Assembly: GCA_907164885.2 (NCBI GenBank)
Contig: OU015500.1
Span: 56,781,257-56,845,256 of the forward strand
Source of the DNA: Dolomedes plantarius
Taxonomy: Eukaryota > Arthropoda > Arachnida > Araneae > Dolomedidae
Direction: 5' to 3'
Length of the DNA stretch: 64,000 nucleotides
The position numbers and the translations under genes are program-made. The notes beneath the pieces were generated by a model. That model did no database searches. It was not told where the DNA came from and saw nothing but the letters and a program-made list of their open reading frames with translations. Positions 11,720 to 30,747 of this stretch are shown one piece after another; the stretch's first letter is position 1, and each line of letters starts with the position of its first letter.

Positions 11720-12984
11720 CAAAAATAATTATATATTTAAAGTACAGGATACCGCAACTTTTCTTCAGTTAAGCTATTTTAACGCTAAAATTCTACATGA
11801 CAGTTTTTTTTAACCTCAAAGTATTAATTATTTTCTCGTTTACAGAACAGGTATGCAGATGTATGTGCATTTATAATCATGAAAACAATTTGCATTACTC
11901 TTGAAAAACATTTTTTTCGATAATTAAAATCAGCTTATAAAAATAAAGGGATTATAAAAAATGTTAAATTTCTAGGAATTAGGAGGCAATATAATGTTTC
12001 ATTAAAAAGGATTTAAGTAAACAAAAGCTTAATTTCGCAGGAGGATAAAAGGTTTCACTTCAATGAAAGTGTTTTTAAAAATGTCATTCTTAATAACAGA
12101 GATAAAAAACGTCCTTAAGATATGTTATTATATCCTAAATAGTAACTTATTTCATAAAAAGTGCATTTATTATCAGCATTAAAAAATTGGAACTGTATCG
12201 CTCACTTATCTTGTATAAAATATTAGTTTGAAATGTTTTGCTGTTATTTTGTCAATAGAATAAAATGATGAGTAATTTAATATTGTTTGTGATAATAGTT
12301 GTTTACTAAAATCAAATTTCAACGAATTTTTGTTGATTCTTACAGATTTTTGTCATGTTTTAGCTTATTAAAATTTAACGCATGTACGTTTTAAAAATAT
12401 TTCATGTTTTACAGTAATATATATATTTATTTAAAATCAGCAGGCAAACTATTTTCTAACAACTGTATTAAATAAGTTAGAAGACCAAATTTTTCAAAAC
12501 AAATAAATACGTTTCATTCTATGTATGCACGCTTTTATCAAAGTCTTATGTTTTATATGATAAAAATAAATTTTTTCTTCTCTAACATATAAAACGTGTG
12601 ACGCACTGGTTTGGGCCCTGTTGTTTTAGGTATAAGTTAATGTTGCTAAATTTTATCGTGCTTTGCTCGACAGTTAAAATAACACGGTTTGTTTATCGAT
12701 ATTTATCCGTGAGTTACACGCCAGCGGTGAGATGTTCAGAATTCAACATCTGCGTATGCATCGTCAAATATATTCTAACCATAACTAGTTTCCATATAAC
12801 CGATCTCAAACATATGTTCCTTTAGCTTTCTATCGCATTCTACAGGAATATTTCCATTATATATTAGGATGTCAGGCCATCCGTTTTCAGAGCTTAGTCA
12901 AAATTATTTCGTACTCAGAATGCTTTTTCACTATAAGGAACAAAGTGTTTTCCTTTATTGTGGTATCAGTTTTTCGAGCAAGAT
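11720..12984. other. AT-rich DNA, no feature recognised
   Basis: No coding motif, RNA gene or duplicate seen. The open stretch at 12598-12825 shows no family pattern. Confidence 0.45.
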
Positions 12985-12989
12985 TTTTA

Positions 12990-13770
12990 TTTTGCTTTGA
13001 TTTTAAGTGACTTTTGTCTTACAGAGACAAATGAAAAGTCATTTGGGATCTTTTACTATATACATAACATAACAAAATAGCTTCCCAAGTAACATACATT
13101 GTTGGCCAAAGAGAAAATTTTCTTTACATCGTTGGGGAATGGTTACCGTTGGCAGAACTTCTAAAAAAATATTGGCCAACTGCAAAATGTTTATGCTGGG
13201 CCAACAAATATAAAATTCTGTAAGAGTTAAACTGCTCATCCAATGGTTGGGCCAACTAACAGCCAACTATCGGGTGAAATGTAATGCCAACCGTTGTTTC
13301 AACATAACCCAAACAGCTGAATCCAACTGTTGACCAAGTATGCTAAGTACGGTCGCGCAACAATTTTGTTACTTGCTTTTTGTTTTCCTTTGATTTTAAG
13401 TGACTTTTGTCTTGCAAAGACAAATAAAAAACCGTTTGAAATATTTTACTATATACATAACATAACAAAATAGCTTCCCAAGTAACACGCATTGTTGACC
13501 AAAAATAAAATTTATTTTACATCGTTGGGGAATGGTTACTGTTTTCATAACTTCTAGAAACAAATATTCGTCAACTGCAAATGTATGCTGGGCCAACAAA
13601 TATAAAACGCTGTAATAAGTTGAACTGTTCTGCCAATGGTTGGGCCAACTAACAGCGAACTATCAAGTGAAATGTTATGCCAACCATTGTTTCAACATAA
13701 CCCCAACAGCTAAACCCAACTGTTGGCCAAGTATGCTAAGTACGGTCGCACAACAATTTCCCAGTAGTCT
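12990..13770. repeat. Two-copy tandem duplication, 393-bp period
   Basis: The stretch from 'ctttgattttaagtgac' (12995) to 'ctaagtacggtcgc' is repeated from 13388, an offset of 393 bp and about 85% identity by eye. Each unit is crowded with GGCCAAC, CCAAC and GTTGG motifs, which can pair with each other, so the unit has high fold-back potential. No coding sequence survives in both copies. Confidence 0.85.
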
Positions 13771-15101
13771 TTTGCTGCTTGGGTTGTAATCTCAATCCCC
13801 TATTGTATCTTTATTTATTCCAATTTAGAAATATTTTAATGTATCTTAAACGTCCATGGAATGCATAGACTGGAAACAGGTATTAATCCCCATGATGCTG
13901 CTTCCCTGTTTTACAACTAGTCGTCTATGATGACTTTAATTGTAAGTCTCTAGAATTTCGATAAAAAGCATGCTTAAACTATTTCTATCAAATCATGCAT
14001 TAAAATGGCATTCCTTTTTTTTTGAAAAAATAGAACAACTAAACATTACTTGTTGTAAAATACAAAATTTTTTCTTTATAAACCAACAATTTTTTATTAG
14101 GTCTGAAACTAGGAAGTTCTGATTGATTAACCGCGTTAACGAAATCATTATTTCTTCTGGTCAAACATACGCCAGGTATGTAGATTTTCTCTCGGTAATA
14201 ATGCATTTGAATATCTTAATTTCCTCATTTTCTGGTTGAAAATGGAAGGTAGAGAAAAGGAATCATTTTATTGAGCACAGGATTTGCTAAAATCGTTTTA
14301 GGATATTCGATGTAATGCTGAATTGTACTGGAATGCGAAACATTATTAGACTAGAGTTAGTTCAGTGGGATCATAATACGGACGGCGAAATATATGAAAC
14401 AATGATTTTATTTTAATCCTTCCGTCTAAGTAACTTTGCATGTTATATATGGGACAATGGTCTTAACCGCACCTATAACAGAATTAAAATGGGCTTTATA
14501 AGCCTGTCTAACCAGACGTAAAAGGTTTTCTCTGAGATTTTGCAGACAATATATGACGTACAAAAGTACGTATGTCACACCAAAAGTTTTCAGCGGGATT
14601 TACACCGCTGTGAAATTTAAAAGTTGTTTGTTCATTTAACTTTTACAAACAGGGGAAAACACTACTCATAAATAGCAAAAACCAGCAAAAGGTTACAACG
14701 GCTTTACAATCCAGAAAATGTAACAGAAGCAAAAGTATCATTATACAGCTCACAGTTCAGTCAACAACAAATTGCATGAAAAGTAACAAAAATGCTGAAA
14801 AAAACTTTCTATGTTGAAACTTACAACCTTAAAACTCATAAAGCTGTAGTCAACCACAAAATCTTATTAATATCAGTGCCATACAATAATTTCGAACTTA
14901 CCGAGAATAATAATTTAGCTGTATTTGGTTATAAAACAAATAGTTTTCTTTTTTCTCAATGCCTTACTTGAGGACAGATTACTTCGGTAGGCTCCATCTC
15001 TACCCTTTAAAAATACAATATGTTACAAACCAGATTTGATACACAAATTCTGTTACAAATCATGTTACTTTACATTTTTTCCATTTTCAGTTATAGTAAC
15101 A
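13771..15101. other. AT-rich DNA, no feature recognised
   Basis: No gene signature. A short palindromic stretch, 'gacgtacaaaagtacgt', lies near 14556, but no element could be built around it. Confidence 0.4.
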
Positions 15102-15103
15102 TA

Positions 15104-16368
15104 CAGGATAAACATAATGGAAACACAACAATATTAGTGGTGTTTTAGGAAGTGCTTCGTATTCCTTAAAAAACAAGTTTAGGGACCAATACTTTTTTAT
15201 AGAATATAATGTATACATTATTCTACTCTAAAGTAGCAGTAATGAAACTATATGCATCAGGATCTTTGGCGGATAACGGAAGATGTCAAACCTTGTAGAC
15301 CGTGCAGAAGGGCAAATTGTTGAAGCGCGTTTAATTGAAGTATCTGTTACAACAGCCCCCATGGGTTTGGGTGTTTACCGAGCTATGATATCGGAAGTCA
15401 TGATGGTATACAGATTTCACGGAAAGGCATCATCTGTGAAACAGAATAGGGGACGAAAGGGAAAGATAAGTGAAAGAGACTGACGGGAGTTGAAGCAGAC
15501 TGAGACATTAAAAAAGAAGACAACTGCAGCCAAAGTGACCGTAGAGCTCTATCTTAATCCGCAGGCACCAGTACCAGTCATTACAGGTAAGAGAAAACTT
15601 CAAACACAAAACATTTATGGCAGAGTAGTAATTCCCAAGCCATTTGTAACACATGTGAAAACAAACCGTCCACTACAGTGGTGCCACGAACACAAATACT
15701 GGTCGAGTGATACGTCAAAACATGACATTTGGTTATACGTATCTTTGTTCACTTTGTTCCCTGCAACAGGACGTGCGTATGTCTGAAGAACACCTACACA
15801 AGCTTATAATCATGTTTGTCTTATGCCAGCTGTCAAACATGGAGAGGAAATTTCTTAGGGTTTCGGCGGCCATCTCATGGTTTTCAAAAAGGATCTATTG
15901 TAACCCCGAAAGGTAGATTGACTGGGAAGGATTATGTCGAACTTTCAGCCGACCCGATACATCCTAAGGTGCAAAAAATGTTTTCTCCAGGAGACGGATT
16001 TCTCCATAATGATAATGCTCCGATCCATACAGCTATACGTATCAGGTCGTGATTTGAGGACCATAAAAACCAAGTCAAGCACCTTATCTGGCCCGCACAG
16101 TCCCTAAACCTCAATATCATCGAACTTCTGTGGTCTGTTTTAGGGAACAGAGTCAGGAATCAATATCCAGCAATAGCATCTCTACAGGAACATTGACGAT
16201 TTATCCATAAAGAATGGTATAATATTCCCTTAACCACTATTCATGACTTGCATAATTCACTTCCTTAGTGAATCCAGGTGGTATTAAATGCCATAGATGG
16301 TCCTATGCCATATTAATGAAGAATTTCATGTTTTTCCTAAGTGTTTCAATTATTTTGATAACCACCTG
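15104..16368 (+). mobile_element. Nearly full-length Tc1 transposon
   Basis: The left end reads TACAGG and the right end CCTGTA, with TA at both borders (15102-15103 and 16369-16370). The subterminal 'aatggaaacac' on the left pairs with the complement of 'gtgtttcaatt' on the right. The length of about 1.27 kb and the single transposase reading direction fit a complete Tc1. The transposase is broken (see 15283-16315). Confidence 0.85.
15283..16315 (+). pseudogene. Tc1 transposase, inactivated
   Basis: The start matches Tc1 transposases (MSN..DRAE), followed by the paired DNA-binding domain ('IVEARLIEVSVTTAP', 'GRKGKISERD') and a linker ('KKKTTAAKVTVELYLNPQ'). A CGA-to-TGA type stop sits at 15481-15483, with the frame continuing after it. 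At 'HDIWLYVSLFTLFPATGR' the family has 'WSDESSFTLFPTTGR', so the first catalytic Asp is gone. The second survives in 'NDNAPIHTA' (about 16008-16035) and the Glu in 'LNLNIIELLW' (about 16110). There are at least two frameshifts (near 15846 and 16050) and several late stops. Confidence 0.9.
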
Positions 16369-16599
16369 TATATTAATTTTATGTAACAACAATGGTATAT
16401 GACATGCATTACTCAATTTTGTATCAAATTTAATTTAGTACTGGTATTATTTAATGGTTAGCTTTTTGTAAGTGAGTTCGGGATGAAATATCGGATAAGG
16501 TAGAGATGTTCTTATGATATCCTCTCATAGAGAGCAATGTTAGTCAACCTATAATATGCTCCCATTATAAAGAAGTCAACGAATTTGCTTAATTGAAAG

Positions 16600-17250
16600 T
16601 TCAATATACTTCGGATAAAGTACCTGCCGCATTGAAAAAATATAGATATTTTTCAAAAATAATTTTATCATTTGGACAACTGGATGAGAGCGGGCGACAG
16701 AGCCGGCTTGTCCATCCTATACACGTTAGATCGTCTCTCTATGAAACATTATATCCATTTACACTGGTTCCAATCTCATGTGGGCCTATTTAGAAATAAT
16801 GAGATTATTGACATCCTAGCAAAGGAGGGTACCGCTGGACGTTTATGAACTTCTTCGCATCTTAGATATCTGGAGGCATATCCCATGAGGAAATATTTTA
16901 TCAAGACTACTTGGAGATCTTCCACTGTCCATGACTGATACATTTGTGTCTGCCCTTGTAGGGCCCTTGCATTCAAGGTTGATAAAGTTGAGCAGACTCA
17001 TATGTCTAGGTTTACAAGTGGCCACTTGAGGTACCTAAATTTTCATCATCAAAACGAAATCTTTCCCACTTGTAATAAGCGTAATAATGAGCATGCCACT
17101 CCTGGTCCCATCCTAACTTGTCTAAAGTTAACTAGGCAGGATTTTATTACCGATCCTCGCCATTTGATGTACCTACTGAGGATATATGGATTCTTGAACC
17201 TTATCTAGCACCACTAGATGAGGAAGGATTAGTAACAAAAACAAAAACAA
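16600..17250 (+). pseudogene. Non-LTR retrotransposon 3' end, RNase H domain
   Basis: The segment at about 16704-16850 reads 'YIHLHWFQSHVGLFRNNE' and 'IIDILAKEG', the C-terminal RNase H motif (W.PSHVG..GNE.AD.LAKEG) of LINEs. Downstream, 'RFTSGHLRYLNFHHQ' and 'FPTCNKRNNEHATPGPIL' match the post-RNase H tail of arthropod elements, and the reading frame closes at the TAG at 17207-17209. An A-rich tail ('aacaaaaacaaaaac') follows at about 17232. The copy is 5'-truncated, with stops and frameshifts, as expected after incomplete reverse transcription. The reverse transcriptase domain is not present. Confidence 0.8.
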
Positions 17251-17400
17251 TCTACAAGTTATACTTATAATCTACGTAAACTTAATTTTCTTATTCGGTA
17301 TGTAAAACCGGAGCAGAAAAGTTACAGGACTGTTTTTTAATTCTTTACATGGATAGGCTAACACACAAAATGGATATTATTGAGATATGTGTTTTAGATA

Positions 17401-17954
17401 GACATGGCCTTGGAAGTATTTCCATGTAAACTCCCTGGGTGGCAGGGCTGGGACTGACATTCCACTGTTCGCCTTGTTGGCGCATTTAGTTTAAAGTGGT
17501 GCCAGTGATATGATGGACGCAGATTCAGAGCAGATAGTTAACGTTAAGTAATGCTTTAAGCTCAGAAAAACCGTTAGTGAACCATGTATTATGATACAAC
17601 AAGTATATGGGGACGAGGAATCATCGAGAAACCGTGTCTTTGAATGCGCACAAGGTTTCGGGAGGGCAGATATTTAGTGCAACATGTTTACAGAGTCGGC
17701 CTTCCTTGGACATCCCATACCGTTACAAATGTGGTTGATTCCTCGTCACTATATGCTTTCTGTATCATATTCCATGTTCTATGGGTTTCTCTAGCTTAAC
17801 GCAGAACTAAATGTTAACTCTCTGCTCGAAATTCGCGTCTATCACGTCACTCGTATAACTTCCAACTAAATGCGCCAACCAGCCGATCAGTGGGTTGCTA
17901 AGCACAGCCCTGCCACCTAGTGAGTTTACATGGAAACTCTTCCAAGGTCATGTC
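17401..17954. mobile_element. Head-to-head mariner palindrome (fold-back)
   Basis: Arms 17401-17624 and 17736-17954 are reverse complements at about 75-80% by eye, with a spacer of about 111 bp. Shared blocks include 'tttccatgtaaactc', 'ggtggcagggctg', 'ttggcgcatttagtt' and 'gacgaggaatca'. Each arm, read outward-in, encodes a mariner N-terminus (left arm 'EQIVNVK' and 'CFKLRKTVSE', then 'YGDEESSRNRVFECAQGF' into the spacer; right arm 'EQRVNI' and 'FCVKLEKP'). The unit is therefore two mariner 5' ends facing each other, not a simple MITE. Confidence 0.75.
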
Positions 17955-20680
17955 TTTTCAGAATATATATCAGATGACTGAATAGCATCCACTTCTTGTG
18001 TTTGAATATCCCAAGTAAAGATTTAAAATATCAGTTTTGAAACTTATCTGACAAAGTTTAAAATATTTGCATATTTCAAGTGTTATATTTAAAATATTTC
18101 CTATAAGACGGAAATTTGCATAAATATACTTTAGGCGTAAATAAATATACTTTGACATATACCAAAATTCCATACGTTCTTTCATTAACCTTTTATTTTT
18201 AGGAAAGGCAGAAACTGAAAGCTACAATTACTGATTAAATATCTTTTTATGATATACCCTATACCATGATTTTCTTTTAAATAACGCCTACTTCATCCAC
18301 AACTAAAATATACATACATGTTTTTAATTGGATAGTTAATAATTCAGTATGCAATCAAGAAAATTAAAACTGTTTTAAATTAGAGAACATATTGTAGGCC
18401 GTAATTCATGGGAAAACTAGGCGTATTTCTTTAATATTTACGCATGAGTACTTGTTTCATTGTTATTTGAATAATTGAAGCAGCGTATTAGCTCACGAGA
18501 GTAAGTTTCTAATAGAAAATGGTTAGATTTAAAAGGAAATTGATACAAATATTTGAGGATGACTATCTCATTAGATCGAGAGAGTAGCGTTACTGTGGAC
18601 TAATTTACCAATTATCATCATCCCTAGAAACATTCACGATTATGTTTTCTTTAATGAAATAGAAGTAACAAATGAAAAAAAAATGCTTTTATTTGAGTAG
18701 TGTAATGTTTATATTCATTGTCGATTATTTAAGATAAACAGATAAATTTTTTCATTATATACTGTATACACCGGAAACCGTAATTTCAGAGTTTTATTGC
18801 ATGGTAAAAATGAAAAAGGTATGTTATATCTTTATTTCTAATTTCCCATAAGTGAATCCTTTCTGAAAGTAAACATTTAATGCGCAGGGAAATAATTATG
18901 TATGGGTTTAAAGCATATTAAATTTAAAATTTGATACGCATATTTCAATCACCACAGGTAACGTAAATAAGAAATATTATTAATGATTTGTTAGCTTATG
19001 TTTATTTTCAACAAACTTTGTATTTTTATCAGTTATTAATTGAAAGGTGTAAGAGCAATTTTTATTTACAGTAAATTATAAACATTCGGCATCGCAATAT
19101 TCTTGCACGAACGGAAAATTATGTTTCGTGTATTATGAAAATATTGCTCTTTTACTTTAATAATATGTTTTCATGTTCTCTCCGAAAATAAAGTTTCATT
19201 TCAATTAAAACTAGTGTTTTTTTATTAAACTTGAAAACTAGATTATTTAATTATTTTTTGGTATCAAAAACAGAATTTCACTATCTAACATGCTAAAAAT
19301 AAGATTATATTTATCTTATCCTAAATATGCTTGTCTTTCACAGCATTTTCTGGTTTTATTGATAATTATATTCTAATTAAAAGTTTGTGGGAGTGATTTA
19401 ATCATGAAAACTTAAAAGTTAAAGGTTCTCTTGCCATAAGGCTGAAAATTTTTCACATGTAGATCTTGCTTAGGGGAATTAGATCAATTTTACTCTATAC
19501 ATGTTCGAGAACTCTGAACTTTAAAGAAACATTTAACTCAAGTATTTAGAATTTCCCCATTAAACTATTTTGATGCACCTTTTCTGTTCTTTGTTAATCA
19601 ACTTATCGTCGATATCCATCATCTTTGACACTAATGTAACACAAATATTCAAATTTCTTCTTAATTTTATTACTAGGTAGCATCTCTGTTCATTAAATTC
19701 GTTAGACTTTCCGTTCTGCTTTACCAGCATAACATTAGTACAAGCTGGCTTCTACACATATTGTTTGTTGCATCAATCAAATATGTAGCAAGTTGCTACA
19801 ACAGTAAAAAATGTTAATACATTCATAGAAATCTAGACAAATATTTGATTTCTGATGTTATAATTTTTTAGTACATACATTGTATGCTAATTCAACTTTC
19901 CAAGGACAGGGCTAAACTAACTATTTGACTAAAAAATTAAATGTTAAACGTTACCAGTTCAAAGATATCCCTACAGAAATAAATCAGATATATTTGATGA
20001 GATTATTTCTTTTAAATATTCAGATATTTAACCTTCCTTACATAGCTATGGGTTATTTTTTATCAATATTTCGTAGGGTTTCCAAATAAATTCTGTAGTC
20101 GTGAGGAAGGAAATTTGAAATGAGATTTCCTAATAACAACACCCAAAAAATAGCTCAATAAAGAATGGTATTACGATTAACTGTTCATTGAACAGCCCCT
20201 TGGCCTTGGTAGACGATAGTTAAATTAGGACCAGTGCAAATTAAATAATTACCATGACCATCCCTCCTATGATTCTCTGCAGTAGACCGGAAAAAAACTT
20301 AAAATGAAATTTTATGATGAAAAAATTCAATAGTACTCAAAAATAAAAAAAATAAAAAACACGAGATATCTAAAACCAACATCTTAAGCTTGACAGATGA
20401 AAGGCTAAAAATTAATGTAATAGCAATCAAGACAACTTTAAAAATATTTCTTTTAAATGGACGAACCATATAACCCTCACAAAGTTAATTTTCCTTCTTA
20501 GATATAAAAAAACATTCAAATTTCTTCACTTTGTCAATCATTTCAATGAATTATAACCAGTTTATTTTTCAATATTTAGTAATTTCAAATACCTAACTTT
20601 TGTAAATAACTCTATGGCTTTTTAACTTCCGAATCTTCACATCAGCATATTAGACCTATTACTCAATCACTGCCAATCAT
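17955..20680. other. AT-rich DNA, no feature recognised
   Basis: Stops are frequent in all six frames. No repeat pairing, coding motif or RNA gene seen in 2.7 kb. Confidence 0.45.
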
Positions 20681-20689
20681 GGGATGCAC

Positions 20690-20905
20690 ACACACACACA
20701 CACCGACGGACAATTCCAACAGGACAATGGGAAACCCCCATACGCCAGTTTTTACCGAGTTTCTCCAGGATCACTCTTCTGACTTTAGACACTTCCATTG
20801 GCCACTTAAATCCCCAGGCAGAAAAATTATTGAGCATATCTGGAATGCCTTGCAGCGTGCTGTTCAGAAGAGATATCCCGTATTCCTATGAATTTTTGGA
20901 TTGTC
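20690..20905 (+). pseudogene. Tc1-like transposase C-terminal fragment
   Basis: After a short CA repeat the frame reads 'FLQDHSSDFRHFHWPLKSP', 'KIIEHIWNALQRAVQKRYP'. This is the Tc1 end segment (W..SPDLNIIEHLWD.L.RA) with the catalytic Glu kept and the preceding DLN changed to GRK. The N-terminal three quarters are absent. A (TA)n array starts a few bases after the break at the 3' side. Confidence 0.75.
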
Positions 20906-20910
20906 CTGCA

Positions 20911-20912
<2 letters not shown>

Positions 20913-20977
<65 letters not shown>
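20913..20977. repeat. (TA)n microsatellite
   Basis: About 65 bp of TA directly after the Tc1-like fragment, followed by a short TG run and three TCAG units near 20991-21003. Confidence 0.97.
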
Positions 20978-20979
<2 letters not shown>

Positions 20980-20989
20980 GTGTGTGTAT

Positions 20990-22650
20990 GTCAGTCAGTC
21001 AGTTACAAAGCTGCTCTGCAGTGTTTGATTACATCATATATCCCATGTGTACAGTCTGTCCCCAAAATATGTCGTGTTGCGATCCCTCTTTTAACAGTAA
21101 AACACCATGATCAATCCCTCTACCTCTTTTCAAAGGAAGCGTTTGAAATGATAAAGAAAGTATTAGTGAAGAATTTTCACAATATAACAATATTTAATGG
21201 CATTCTTCTCGGAGAGATAATTTCTTTAAGTCAATCTTGTGTCATCCTTAATATATTAGGTTTTGTTATGAGATATAATAAAAGATTTACGGTGGAGATA
21301 TGAAAGAGTAATAAATGCCCAATGAAACAAATAACTAAAATCATATAAAATATTCATTATGTCTGAATACAGGTAAGGTTCTACATAATTTTTATAATTT
21401 ATAGTTGTTGATATCATGTCGGTTTATTTTAATTTAACAGAAATCTCTAGCAACAACAGTCGTGGAATATTATGAGCAATGTATTCGTAGCGCAAAATAT
21501 ATTAAAAATTTCGTGATAAAACTATCTATAAATATTAGCAGGATTAAGAACTTCAATAAACCCCATACACATTCATGCCACCCTGAATCATGACCATTAG
21601 GTTTTTAACCTGAGATCTAAATTTTATATTAATCTCCTATATTATATGAACAACAAATTTATTATTTATAAAGTACAATCTTTTGTCAAACTTTCGTAAA
21701 CTTTGCACAATGTAAAGCATATCCCGCGAGCGAGACAAAATGTAAATTTATACCGTTGCACAAACTATATTTTAAGACATATAGTTAGGCATTAACCTTT
21801 TTTTTACTCTTTAAGTGCAAGAAAAAAAGTAATACTGCGACATTTAAAATTGGTTATATATATTTATGACACAATTTATTATTTTCATAACTCTCTCATC
21901 ATGAATTAGAATTTTCAATAATCTCACCATTTTAATGCAACCAATAGGTTCTATTTTTAGCAATAAACATATTATTGTAATGCATTCGAGAAATTGTTAT
22001 TAAAAATGTTAATCATGAAAAACCAGTTATGTAATTTTGATGTCATGAATTTAACTAAAAATATTTTGGAATAATATTAAATGTTAGAACACATAATTTA
22101 ATTAACATAGATCCACTTTTAGGATAATTCTTAAAGGTCCTATTAAATCAAATTTATGTGCAATAATTTTCTTTGAACATGACAGATGTTTTAAAATGTT
22201 TCATGGTTAAAATATTTTTTTCTGAAGAATTTACAAGCATTTGTCGAAATTTTCCATGCATTAATATATAGTTATGATACACAAAAAATTTGTTATTTTC
22301 AAATATTCTCTCCTTTGCAATGAATAAAATATGATATATATTTCCTTTCTTATTCTTATTTATGGTAAAAGAATCGCCTTTTCTTTCTCATATAAGAGGG
22401 TTTTTCATTTCTAATCTCCGGAATTAGATTTATTACTACCAATACTACAACCAGACAGATGTATCTGTACTGGGAAGATGGGGAAGCATTTTTAATCAGT
22501 TTCTAGCCTGTTTTCCTTCAAATTTGCTTCCTTCAAAAAGTGAACCATAACTTAGTAAAAGATTTTGTGAGTAAAATTGCACTAGAAGAGCCTAGAACTG
22601 GTAATTTTTTTTTTCAAATATGTTCCCATGTATATTATTACGTTTTTCCG
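20990..22650. other. AT-rich DNA; one 107-codon open frame of unknown status
   Basis: An open frame of 107 codons (20980-21303, plus) starts in the TG run and shows no recognisable domain, so it is not called as a gene. The remainder is AT-rich with no repeat relation found. Confidence 0.35.
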
Positions 22651-22654
22651 TTTT

Positions 22655-22770
22655 AAACCTCTATATATAAAAGACAAATATCGTTCAACCACTGACACAT
22701 CACTGTGTTTCTAGAACCATAAAGCGTGGGAAGCTGAAATTTTGCAGGTTGGTTTCTTTTAGGCTTCTTT
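22655..22770 (-). repeat. Tail of the TCAG-type interspersed repeat
   Basis: On the minus strand 'ctgcaaaatttcagc' is followed about 60 bp later by 'ttttatatatagagg'. This is the same order and spacing as the terminal module at 1655-1745. The TCAG units have degenerated here. Confidence 0.5.
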
Positions 22771-22876
22771 TAGACTAGATGTAAATATAACGATAACTAG
22801 TAAATTATAAGTTATTCAACAGAAAAAGATATTATATATAAAAAAGAATGCAACGACAGTTAAACGAAATAAACAG

Positions 22877-23176
22877 AAATCCTGCACTTAGAGATAAGCG
22901 CACCATAAAGGCAAGATTTTGAGCAGTAACACAGCATACAAAAACAAAACCATATAACGAGGCAATCAACCGGTGTTTTAATCAGGTAGACTAATCGAAT
23001 CAGTTACTTGAAGAGGGAAATTTATGAAAAAGTTGCAGGTCTCGCCAAAAGACATCCCAAAGCCCCGCGATCCCCACATGGAAACATATTTTCAAATCAA
23101 TAGAAAATAAAAATCCTGCACTTAATGATAAACACACCATAAATGCAAGATTCTTTAGCAATAATTGAACATACAA
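22877..23176. repeat. Direct repeat pair, ~66 bp, 233 bp apart
   Basis: 22877-22942 and 23110-23176 share 'aaatcctgcactta', 'gataa', 'caccataaa' and 'gcaagatt' in the same order with few changes. This is a local duplication; no element boundary was identified. Confidence 0.75.
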
Positions 23177-23237
23177 TCCTAAATTGAACAGAAATACCAA
23201 AGCGCACTCACCCTATCCCGATAATTTTTTGAAGCAG

Positions 23238-29970
<6,733 letters not shown>

Positions 29971-29971
29971 A

Positions 29972-30152
29972 ACTAACGATAAAGTTAATTTTAAATAAGA
30001 ATAGAAATTAAATGCTAATATTATTTATTAAATTTGAGTGTGTTTTTCTAATTATCTTAGGCTTGTGTCAGCATGTGTTTTTTACAATTAACAATTTTAA
30101 AAGTGTCACAATACGATCATCTATTTTATTCCCTGTTTATTTCCACAACAAG
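29972..30152 (+). repeat. Direct repeat, copy 1
   Basis: Aligns with 30558-30747 in the same orientation at about 80% by eye. Shared blocks include 'ttaattttaaataaga', 'ctaatattatttatt', 'tgtttttctaattatct' and 'atacgatcat'. No TG...CA ends or primer-binding site is visible, so it is not called an LTR. Confidence 0.8.
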
Positions 30153-30219
30153 TTAGCGCCGTTTTCAAGTGGATAGTAAAAATATATGTCTTTCTGTTTC
30201 AATGTCTTGATCAATATAC

Positions 30220-30557
30220 AGGGTGTCCGGGCTAAAGGTATCCAAAAGTCATGACTAATTTTACAGAACTATACATTAGAATTTAAAAAAATATATTTAA
30301 ATAGAAAGAACATTTCATCAAGTTTTAATATCAATTATAGATTCCCATCAAAGTATCATATATTTCAATGAGTGCACCTTTTGTGTGCACGAATAACGTC
30401 TAAATGGTAATCCAGTTTCCTCCTAGTGTTTCGTAGCATATCAGGCGTTATAAGACTTTTTTGCTTGGGGATTCATTAAGTCCGTTGTATATAAACAAAA
30501 AATTGAAACTCTGGATGAGTCGAAGAAGCGTATCATTCAAGAAATTGTAATAACTCC
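30220..30557. mobile_element. Rearranged mariner-type transposon fragment
   Basis: The left end 'acagggtgtccgggctaaag' is a typical terminal repeat of this class of DNA transposon. On the minus strand 30455-30360 encodes 'ITPDMLRNTRRKLDYHLDV' and 'IRAHKRC', the extreme C-terminus of the transposase. On the plus strand 30478-30562 encodes 'SVVYKQKIETLDESKKRII', the segment that normally precedes it. The two parts of one protein therefore lie on opposite strands, a few bases apart, which points to an inversion or a fold-back rearrangement. Confidence 0.65.
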
Positions 30558-30747
30558 TGATAACGACAAAATTAATTTTAAATAAGAAGAAGAGATATTA
30601 AATCCTAATATTATTTATTTAAATTGAGTTTGTTTTTCTAATTATCTCAGGCATGTGTAAGAATGTGTTTTCTCCAATTAATAATTTTACAATGTGCCTT
30701 TATACGATCATATATTTTATTACATGTTCTAATTCCACATAAAAAAT
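30558..30747 (+). repeat. Direct repeat, copy 2
   Basis: Second copy of 29972-30152. It begins right where the rearranged transposon fragment ends. Confidence 0.8.

Noticed and set aside
20980..21303. 107-codon plus-strand open frame
   Set aside because: It starts inside a TG repeat, has no domain, no start context and no exon signals; length is compatible with chance in this region.
29972..30747. Solo LTR pair of a small LTR retrotransposon
   Set aside because: No TG...CA ends, primer-binding site, polypurine tract or gag/pol trace; the interior is a DNA transposon fragment. The pair at 59991/62343 was rejected for the same reasons.
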